Shown: positions 1-4,551 of the stretch, piece after piece | Layout of the letters: each line of letters starts with the position of its first letter | Position numbering within the stretch: position 1 is the stretch's first letter | Assembly: GCA_002503215.1 (NCBI GenBank) | Contig: DARG01000002.1 | Coordinates: forward strand, 1 to 16,597 | Direction of reading: 5' to 3' | Source of the DNA: Candidatus Parvarchaeota archaeon UBA446 | GTDB lineage: Archaea; Nanobdellota; Nanobdellia; Parvarchaeales; Parvarchaeaceae | DNA: 16,597 bases | Notes under the pieces: generated by a model | What the model was told of the DNA's origin: nothing | The model's input: the letters and a program-made list of their open reading frames with translations, nothing else | The model's database searches: none | Made by a program: the position numbers and the translations under genes

Positions 1-704
1 CCGGTACAATAACAGGAACAGTCTCTGCTAGTACAGCACAATCTTATGTTGCAAATTTTAATGGAGTAAATTCATATATTACAACATCACTGTTGTATCC
101 AAGTGGAAATTCTCAAAGAAATTTTAGCTTATCTTTGTGGTTCATGCCTAAGAGTGGAGCACCATCTTCTTTTTATAACGGGTTGTTTGATTCAGATAAT
201 GGTAATAACGGCTGGGGGTTAATGTATTGGCCGGATACTCATCGGCTAGATTTTTGGATTTTATCGACTGTTAGTGGAACAGTCCAAGATATGGAATTTG
301 GTAATCTTATTAATGGTTCATGGGTTAACGTTGTTATAACTTATAATAAGACTCCTACCGGGTATATTGGAAATGGGTATATCAATGGTGTCCTAATCAG
401 TAGCAATGTATTGCGTTCTCCGGTAACTCTTCCTATGCCATATGGTTTCAATATAGGGAGGGCAAGGCAGTCTTCAGGCTCAATAAGTTTCGGTTTAATA
501 TCTGGAGTGCAGTTATATAACTCCACATTAACTTCTTCTCAAGTAACCGAGTTATATAACAATGGTATTGGAGGGAGATATCTAAATAACTTAAAAGTAA
601 TAGGTTTTTGGCCTTTAAATGGTACAGCAAAAGATTATAGTGGTAATGGAAATAACGGCGTTGCTACCAATGTAATTTTTACTAGTAATTATCCAACTCC
701 ATAA
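1..704 (+). CDS. Partial surface protein, LamG / concanavalin A-like domain (C-terminal part)
   Basis: The reading frame is open from the window edge (first full codon at base 3) to a TAA at 702-704, so only the C-terminal 233 residues or so are seen. The pattern is that of a LamG/Laminin_G_3 jelly-roll: a start strand (YVANFNGVNSYITT), a FSLSLWF strand, a GNLINGSWVNVVITYN strand, an IGNGYINGVLI strand and an FNIGRARQSSGSISFGLISGVQLYNSTLT segment. The tail FWPLNGTAKDYSGNGNNG looks like the beginning of another LamG unit that is cut short. N-x-S/T sequons are frequent, which fits an extracellular, glycosylated protein. Archaeal proteins of this kind usually have an N-terminal anchor or class III signal and sometimes DUF2341 upstream; that part lies outside the window. 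The ligand is unknown. The fold call is solid; the function is inference. Confidence 0.75.
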   Translation, partial: GTITGTVSASTAQSYVANFNGVNSYITTSLLYPSGNSQRNFSLSLWFMPKSGAPSSFYNGLFDSDNGNNGWGLMYWPDTHRLDFWILSTVSGTVQDMEFGNLINGSWVNVVITYNKTPTGYIGNGYINGVLISSNVLRSPVTLPMPYGFNIGRARQSSGSISFGLISGVQLYNSTLTSSQVTELYNNGIGGRYLNNLKVIGFWPLNGTAKDYSGNGNNGVATNVIFTSNYPTP

Positions 705-731
705 TAATTATATTAAGACTAAATTTTAATC

Positions 732-754
732 AAGTAAAAAGTATACGTTTACTT
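732..754 (+). terminator. Possible hairpin plus T-run terminator after the LamG gene
   Basis: Seven-base arms AAGTAAA (732-738) and TTTACTT (748-754) can pair around a 9-nt loop. A short T-run follows at about 764-768 and a run of eight T at about 818-826. Archaeal termination depends mainly on T-runs, so the hairpin may be incidental. Confidence 0.3.
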
Positions 755-860
755 ATTAAAGTAATTTTTGCAGGTATATCTAATTAAACTTGTCTGGATA
801 ATCTCACAATTTAATAAATTTTTTTTAAGTATTAATTAGAAGTTTTACAATAAAGTAAGC

Positions 861-869
861 TTTATATTA
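861..869 (+). promoter_or_regulatory. TATA box for the hemerythrin-like gene
   Basis: TTTATATTA is centred 25 nt before the ATG at 890, as expected for an archaeal leaderless transcript. No Shine-Dalgarno sequence precedes the start. A 6-bp inverted repeat (ATAAAG/CTTTAT, 850-865) overlaps the box. Confidence 0.5.
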
Positions 870-889
870 TTTACTCTAATAAAGCTGTT

Positions 890-1354
890 ATGTTAGATGA
901 TGTTCTTACAAAAGATCATGATAGAATAGATAGCGATTTAAAAGAGTTTTTAGTTTCACTTTCTTCAAATGCAGACAAAGATAAGCTTTTATCGGTAAAA
1001 GACTCTCTTAAAAATCATATGTTCTGGGAAGAAGAATATCTTTTTCCAAGTATAATTAAAGGAAATGAGCTAAGAATAAAAGGATTGGAAGCCGAACATG
1101 GTTCCATTATTAAATTATTAGATGAAGTTTTAAAGCAGTTATCTTTAAATGATAAAAATGAGGCAATAAAGAAAACGGAAGCAGTGTTGCGTGTTATAAA
1201 GGGACACAACGAAACAGAAGAGGGTTACATCTACATAGAACTCGATAAATTAGATCCAAAGAAGCAAGCTGAATTAATGCTTGAGGAAGTAAAGCATGCA
1301 GCCGCTCCCAATGGTTGGACATGTAAGGTTCTAAGAACAAATTCTATAAAATAA
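890..1354 (+). CDS. Hemerythrin-like (HHE) diiron domain protein
   Basis: A 154-residue, single-domain, soluble protein with the four-helix HHE pattern. Candidate diiron ligands are H10, H43, E47, H70, H106 and E110; H43-MFW-E47 and H106-NET-E110 are the two HxxxE motifs. The family binds a carboxylate-bridged di-iron centre and acts in oxygen or NO sensing, binding or iron handling. The exact role here cannot be read from sequence. After the bundle comes a short tail with APNGWTC containing the only cysteine; tails with a GWxC-like motif may provide an extra ligand or redox contact, but this is speculative. There is no signal peptide or membrane segment, so it should be cytoplasmic. The start is fixed by a TATA box 25 nt upstream. 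It is followed after 32 bp by another gene that has its own TATA box. Confidence 0.85.
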   Translation: MLDDVLTKDHDRIDSDLKEFLVSLSSNADKDKLLSVKDSLKNHMFWEEEYLFPSIIKGNELRIKGLEAEHGSIIKLLDEVLKQLSLNDKNEAIKKTEAVLRVIKGHNETEEGYIYIELDKLDPKKQAELMLEEVKHAAAPNGWTCKVLRTNSIK

Positions 1355-1363
1355 TTATTTATA
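1355..1363 (+). promoter_or_regulatory. TATA box for the 244-aa hypothetical gene
   Basis: TTATTTATA begins right after the hemerythrin stop codon and is centred about 28 nt before the ATG at 1387. This suggests an independent, leaderless transcript rather than an operon with the hemerythrin gene. Confidence 0.45.
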
Positions 1364-1386
1364 CTAGTTTTATTCTAAAACTAATA

Positions 1387-2121
1387 ATGGTAAAAAAGCA
1401 AGAAATGCCTTTTTTAGAAGACCTTGTAAAAGAAGGGCATATTACCGATTCAGATAGCGAAATACTTAGACTTTTCAATGAAAATGAGGATTTAAAAGTA
1501 TTGCAATCAAAAGATACATATAATTGGTATGAAAATACTGGGAAAACAGAATGCATACTTTCTATGTTAATCCCAAAGAAAATAACTTACTTAGATAAAA
1601 GACTGGATCTGTTTCTTGTGGATAAGGAAAGGCTAAAAGAAGCAGGCAAATCTTATTCTATAGAAAGTAATCTTAATTCGGATGACTTCTCTAGGAAGGA
1701 TTCTATACCTAACCTAAAGCACCTTGACATGTTTTTAAGTAAAAAAGGAAGTAGTATCGATTTGAAAGACTATTCACTTATCAAAACAGAAAGGTACATA
1801 GAATATCCAGATAAAATAGATGGAAGGGAAAATTTGACTAAGAGCATATTAGCTAGATTATATGATTCAAAAAGAAAGAATGGGTTAACTTTAGTATACA
1901 GACAGACTATAAATGATGGAAATGTTATAGGCTCGCGTATTTACTTATCAAATAAAAAAAGCGGTTTAGAAATGTTAGATAAGGAAGAAAATTTAAGACT
2001 TGTGAGTTTTATGGCAGCAATAGACTACTGGCATGATAATAAATTAAAGGAAGGGGAAAAGAGAGTCAGTAAATTTGGAGAAGGCCCTAATCTCCCTTCT
2101 TATCTGTCTCTTTATTATTAG
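1387..2121 (+). CDS. Hypothetical protein, soluble, 244 aa
   Basis: I do not recognise this family. The product is highly charged (many K, E, D), has no signal peptide or membrane segment, no cysteine pairs, and no NTP-binding or zinc motif. It contains one single Cys in ECILSML near residue 56. The middle part (LFLVDKERLKEAGKSYSIESN) and the C-terminal part (SGLEMLDKEENLRLVSFMAAID) look like ordinary mixed alpha/beta globular sequence. Codon use is AT-rich like the neighbouring housekeeping genes, which argues for a resident gene. The ATG at 1387 is supported by a TATA box at the leaderless distance. Its 3' end overlaps the convergent SWIM gene by 35 bp (2087-2121). Function unknown. Confidence 0.7.
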   Translation: MVKKQEMPFLEDLVKEGHITDSDSEILRLFNENEDLKVLQSKDTYNWYENTGKTECILSMLIPKKITYLDKRLDLFLVDKERLKEAGKSYSIESNLNSDDFSRKDSIPNLKHLDMFLSKKGSSIDLKDYSLIKTERYIEYPDKIDGRENLTKSILARLYDSKRKNGLTLVYRQTINDGNVIGSRIYLSNKKSGLEMLDKEENLRLVSFMAAIDYWHDNKLKEGEKRVSKFGEGPNLPSYLSLYY

Positions 2122-2404
2122 GAATTTTTATTCTTCCATTTCTTAGAGCCAGATTTACAGCTATTATATGGGAGCATAATTTATCCTGCAGAGTGTACCA
2201 TTTGCAATCACACTGCCATTTCTTATCATATTTTTTCTCATCAAAGTACATAACGTTGTGTATATCTTCATCTCCTTTAACCAGAAAAGAAAGATGTTTT
2301 TCAGTGCTGTAATCCAATTTAACAGAACTCATTAATCTGATTCCTTTTATGTAAAGCCTTTCGTCCTTCTTTAAAGTCTTTTCATCAAGTAGAACCGTTT
2401 CCAT
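2087..2404 (-). CDS. Stand-alone SWIM zinc-finger protein, 105 aa
   Basis: A small protein whose C-terminal half carries the SWIM pattern CxC...CxH: C65, C67, C77 and H79 in WQCDCKWYTLQDKLCSH. SWIM domains bind zinc and take part in DNA or protein contacts; in archaea and bacteria they often occur alone or next to SNF2 helicases. Here no helicase is nearby. I chose the ATG at 2404 because a longer open frame upstream runs antisense through the RNase P RNA gene and its translation there is not credible, and because a TATA-like box lies 25-36 nt upstream of this ATG. The 3' end overlaps the convergent 244-aa gene by 35 bp. The N-terminal half (about 1-60) is a beta-rich stretch without known motif. 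Cytoplasmic; partner unknown. Confidence 0.75.
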   Translation of the reverse strand: METVLLDEKTLKKDERLYIKGIRLMSSVKLDYSTEKHLSFLVKGDEDIHNVMYFDEKKYDKKWQCDCKWYTLQDKLCSHIIAVNLALRNGRIKIPNNKETDKKGD

Positions 2405-2412
2405 TGTTAAAG

Positions 2413-2421
2413 TATTAAATA
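2413..2421 (+). promoter_or_regulatory. TATA box for RNase P RNA
   Basis: TATTAAATA is centred 26 nt before base 2443, where the P1 helix of the RNase P RNA begins. It lies between the start codon of the leftward SWIM gene and that gene's own TATA box, so the two promoters are interlocked. Confidence 0.45.
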
Positions 2422-2428
2422 CGTGTAG

Positions 2429-2440
2429 AAATATATAAAA
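2429..2440 (-). promoter_or_regulatory. TATA box for the SWIM gene
   Basis: On the minus strand this reads TTTTATATATTT, 25-36 nt upstream of the ATG at 2404, consistent with a leaderless or very short-leader mRNA. It ends only two bases before the 5' end of the RNase P RNA. Confidence 0.45.
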
Positions 2441-2442
2441 TA

Positions 2443-2723
2443 GCGGTATTGTATACAACAGACCATTAAAGGAGGAAGTCCGTTCACCTTTAAAAACCGA
2501 AGTGCAGTAATGCATTGCTGTAAAAGGCAGGCAACTGAGCAGAAACGATACCTTTTTGAAGCGCAAGGAGATGATGCGCGAGCTGATCGCTTCAAAAGGG
2601 ATGAAACGGCAGTCCTTCAGGGTGCAAACCGGTATTCCGGCGCTTAGTCGAATGTTGTTGCAACTCACAAAGAAGCCTTGAAATAGGCGGAGAGTTGACA
2701 AAAAACGGGCTATTCAATACCGC
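2443..2723 (+). ncRNA. rnpB: RNase P RNA, archaeal
   Basis: The catalytic RNA of RNase P, which removes 5' leaders from pre-tRNAs. Ends are set by a perfect 9-bp P1 helix (GCGGTATTG 2443-2451 with CAATACCGC 2715-2723). Conserved region I is GGAGGAAGTCCG (2471-2482), and conserved region V is ACAAAAAACGGGCTATT (2698-2714). Their AGTCCG/CGGGCT segments (2477-2482, 2706-2711) form helix P4. Other family signatures are GCAGAAACGA (about 2539-2548), GATGAAACGGC (about 2600-2610), GGGTGCAAACCGG and GCGCTTAGTCGAATG. A hairpin CAGTAA-TGCA-TTGCTG sits at 2505-2520. A long S-domain stem CCTTTTT-GAAGCG / CGCTTC-AAAAGG spans 2551-2599. A possible P2 is CAAC (2456-2459) with GTTG (2694-2697). Only 19 nt separate P1 from conserved region I, so the usual P3 hairpin appears absent. 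The specificity domain is present, so this is not the reduced type T form. Confidence 0.9.
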
Positions 2724-2726
2724 AAT
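2714..2726 (+). repeat. 13-bp direct repeat, copy 1 (3' end of RNase P RNA)
   Basis: TCAATACCGCAAT at the 3' end of the RNase P RNA (it contains the 3' strand of P1) recurs exactly at 4509-4521 in the same orientation. The two copies bracket the blue copper gene, the DsrE remnant and the Cys-rich gene. A 13-bp match can arise by chance in a window of this size. Confidence 0.35.
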
Positions 2727-2738
2727 CCAATTAAATTC

Positions 2739-2774
2739 AAAAAGTTTACAATTAAAACAACTGGCAAACTTTTT
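2739..2774 (+). promoter_or_regulatory. 9-bp inverted repeat between RNase P RNA and the copper gene
   Basis: AAAAAGTTT (2739-2747) and AAACTTTTT (2766-2774) are perfect inverted arms with an 18-nt spacer. The right arm ends in five T and overlaps the TATA-like box of the copper protein gene. It could be a terminator for the RNase P RNA, an operator for the copper gene, or both. Confidence 0.35.
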
Positions 2775-2776
2775 AT
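2769..2776 (+). promoter_or_regulatory. TATA-like box for the blue copper protein gene
   Basis: CTTTTTAT is centred about 27 nt before the ATG at 2800, the leaderless spacing seen elsewhere in this window. This supports the start chosen for the copper protein. Confidence 0.4.
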
Positions 2777-2799
2777 CTGTTCAACATCATGTAAATAAT

Positions 2800-3552
2800 A
2801 TGCAAAAACGCATACGCAGCAGAACAAGAGCTGGAAATCAAAATACTTTGATATACATCCTGATTATTGTAGCCGCGCTACTCGCTGTGATCGCCATTGA
2901 ATTCGCCATTTCGCTTGCCGGCAACTCCGGTTACGGCAGTATATTTGCAGACATGATGGGAGGAAACGGCGGTATGGTAGATGGTTTTGGTACGACAGGA
3001 ATAGCCTCGATGATGGTGGAAATAATGGGCCAGGCGGGCACGCCGGTGGCAGTCCTGACAGCAATACAGGATATGAAGACTACGCCACCTTATGCGGTTG
3101 TGTTCCCAAAGAACGACAGCATAGCTTTTGAATCAAAAAACGTAAGTATAGTTGTTTTGGCAATGGGGGTTGACAGGGCAGTGGACCTTACAAACAGCAC
3201 ACCGTCGGCATATATCACCAGCGATACATTTGTAATAGACGGGCTGATAGCGCCTACTCTGGTCTTACAGAAAGGCTCGACTGTACACATTACCTTCGTA
3301 AATCTTGATTCCAGCGAGTACCATAACGTGATAATCACTTCAACCGGCCCGCCATACCAATATATGCCGATGTCAGCCATGGGTGGTCTAGTGTCAATGA
3401 TGCCTTTCGTGCAGCACGCAGATTACCAGCAGGGACAGGCTTACGAATACTCGTATAACGCCTCTTTAAATTCTGACGGTACGTTTTGGTATCTTTGCAT
3501 ATATCCTGGGCACGCGCAGATGGGTATGTATGGAAAGATAATTGTAACGTAA
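2800..3552 (+). CDS. Membrane-anchored blue copper protein, sulfocyanin/rusticyanin type
   Basis: A 250-aa protein with a basic N-terminus (MQKRIRSRTRAG), one membrane segment at about residues 15-40, and a C-terminal cupredoxin domain facing outside. The type 1 copper ligands are visible: H175 in EYHNVII, then C233, H238 and M243 in CIYPGHAQMGM (C-x4-H-x4-M). The C-x4-H-x4-M spacing and the long PPYQYMPMSAMGG loop fit sulfocyanin and rusticyanin, high-potential electron carriers of acidophiles used in iron or sulfur oxidation and terminal oxidase chains. The ATG at 2800 was chosen over an in-frame TTG at 2695 because the latter lies inside the conserved core of the RNase P RNA and because a TATA box precedes 2800. 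Codon use is richer in G and C than in flanking genes, suggesting lateral transfer. A DsrE-like remnant follows 15 bp downstream. The electron partner is not in the window. Confidence 0.85.
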   Translation: MQKRIRSRTRAGNQNTLIYILIIVAALLAVIAIEFAISLAGNSGYGSIFADMMGGNGGMVDGFGTTGIASMMVEIMGQAGTPVAVLTAIQDMKTTPPYAVVFPKNDSIAFESKNVSIVVLAMGVDRAVDLTNSTPSAYITSDTFVIDGLIAPTLVLQKGSTVHITFVNLDSSEYHNVIITSTGPPYQYMPMSAMGGLVSMMPFVQHADYQQGQAYEYSYNASLNSDGTFWYLCIYPGHAQMGMYGKIIVT

Positions 3553-3567
3553 TACTAAGGTGAAAAC

Positions 3568-3708
3568 ATGAAAATCGGGATAATCATGAACTCTAATGAC
3601 CCGGAGACCGTTTGGAACGCTCTTAGGTTCGGCATTAAAGCATTGGACAAAAAAGACGGCGTAAAAATATCCTTTTATGATGTTTGGAAACACCCTACCC
3701 ATTGTTAA
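3568..3708 (+). pseudogene. Truncated DsrE-family protein remnant (46 codons)
   Basis: The frame begins MKIGIIMNSNDPETVWNALR, which is the characteristic N-terminus of small DsrE/DsrF-like sulfur-relay proteins (first strand, then the E-x-x-W-N-A helix), and continues FGIKALDKKDGVKISFYDV. It then ends at a stop after 46 codons, where family members normally run to about 110-120 residues with a conserved Cys further on. The next 100 bp in any frame do not resume the family pattern, so the 3' part looks lost rather than frameshifted. A good Shine-Dalgarno sequence (AAGGTGA, 3557-3563) precedes the ATG, and the gene follows the copper protein by 15 bp, as in an operon. Intact DsrE-like proteins carry persulfide sulfur in thiol-transfer reactions. 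A short translated peptide cannot be ruled out. Confidence 0.65.
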
Positions 3709-3804
3709 CATGGAGCGTCAATTGCGACTCTTTATAATATTCATATGAAAGTCAATTTGTGAAATACTGGTACTAAAAACTAAATTATTATTGTTTATAG
3801 ATAT

Positions 3805-4407
3805 TCATGCGTTAAATCCAGCAGAACCGAGGGGTCCGCCACAACAGTCTTCTAAATATAGTATATTTCCAAGGGTCCCTGCACTCAGGTTATAATTCAG
3901 AATAAGATATTTTAGAAGCCCCTCGTGGAAATACCATGCCCAGCACTCACAGCAACAATATCCGTTGTCTCCGCCCATCTGGCTAGTTATAGCTAATGTT
4001 TTTGTCAAGGTGGCGTTCTGATTCGCAGTTAATGTGGCATTCCAGTAAGAAACCATTTGCTTGACAAGTGCCACTGAGACATTATAGGGGTCTGGGGGTA
4101 TCTCGGAAAAGTTTGAATACTGTTTTAGTCCGTTTATTTGCTTTGCGTATGCATTATAATCCATATAGTTACAGCAGGATCCTTGGATATATGACCCGTA
4201 TGGCATCGAGTCCAGGAAATTCTCCGTTTCGTTAATACCGAATATACAGACGTCTGAATTAGCGTTACTTAACGCCGTGAAGCTGGCTTGCAGAGAGGGC
4301 GCATTTAAATTGTGAGTAAAAGAAACCGGAGAATCATAAATAAATAGAATTCCTATAAGCGCCAGTAAGGTTAGCGAAGCTATAAGAACAAATCTTTTTG
4401 AATTCAT
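3805..4407 (-). CDS. Cys-rich, membrane-anchored extracytoplasmic protein, unknown family
   Basis: A 200-aa protein with an N-terminal hydrophobic segment (about 5-24) after MNSKR, so it is exported and probably anchored. I do not recognise the family. It has nine cysteines, almost all in clusters: C54, C78-C79, C151-C152-C153-C155 in GYCCCECWAW, and C188-C189 near the end, with a histidine (H161) close to the main cluster. N-x-S/T sequons at N59, N99, N109, N123 and N131 suggest surface glycosylation. The CCCxC cluster could hold a metal (Fe, Cu or Fe-S) or form disulfides; this is inference. It lies between a blue copper gene and a CxxC protein gene, and shares their more GC-rich composition, so a redox or metal role is plausible. 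A strong TATA box lies 21-33 nt upstream of the ATG, with no Shine-Dalgarno, giving a leaderless mRNA. Confidence 0.75.
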   Translation of the reverse strand: MNSKRFVLIASLTLLALIGILFIYDSPVSFTHNLNAPSLQASFTALSNANSDVCIFGINETENFLDSMPYGSYIQGSCCNYMDYNAYAKQINGLKQYSNFSEIPPDPYNVSVALVKQMVSYWNATLTANQNATLTKTLAITSQMGGDNGYCCCECWAWYFHEGLLKYLILNYNLSAGTLGNILYLEDCCGGPLGSAGFNA

Positions 4408-4427
4408 TGTATTATTTATCCATCGCT

Positions 4428-4440
4428 ATTTAAATATTTA
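4428..4440 (-). promoter_or_regulatory. TATA box for the Cys-rich protein gene
   Basis: ATTTAAATATTTA lies 21-33 nt upstream of the minus-strand ATG at 4407, suiting leaderless transcription. Confidence 0.5.
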
Positions 4441-4473
4441 CTTGTAGCCTCAGTATCCAGTATCCTCTGCTCT

Positions 4474-4493
4474 GTTATATAAATGATATAAAC
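4474..4493 (+). promoter_or_regulatory. Possible promoter for the DUF929-like gene
   Basis: Two TATA-like stretches (GTTATATAAA 4474-4483 and GATATAAAC 4485-4493) would give a transcript with a leader of roughly 40-50 nt carrying the AGAGGT Shine-Dalgarno near 4533-4538. A further box (TTTATTTAAG, 4521-4530) would instead give a leaderless mRNA starting at the ATG. Sequence alone does not decide. Confidence 0.35.
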
Positions 4494-4508
4494 TTTTCGA
4501 AGATACTG

Positions 4509-4521
4509 TCAATACCGCAAT
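4509..4521 (+). repeat. 13-bp direct repeat, copy 2
   Basis: Exact second copy of TCAATACCGCAAT found at 2714-2726. It lies in the promoter region of the DUF929-like gene. Flanking bases differ on both sides, so the identity is limited to 13 bp. Confidence 0.35.
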
Positions 4522-4551
4522 TTATTTAAGCAGAGAGGTAATAGAATAAAA

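Noticed and set aside
2405..2701. Upstream open frame of the SWIM protein on the minus strand
   Set aside because: It is antisense to the RNase P RNA, has no protein-like pattern, and the ATG at 2404 follows a TATA box.
2695..2799. N-terminal extension of the copper protein starting at a TTG at 2695
   Set aside because: It lies inside the conserved region V and P1 strand of the RNase P RNA, and the ATG at 2800 has a TATA box at leaderless distance and gives a normal basic-then-hydrophobic N-terminus.
3466..3711. Minus-strand open frames opposite the copper gene and DsrE remnant
   Set aside because: The plus-strand frames carry family motifs; the reverse ones have none.
4451..4464. Tandem CAGTATC repeat in the divergent promoter region
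   Set aside because: Only two 7-bp units; too short to support a regulatory claim.
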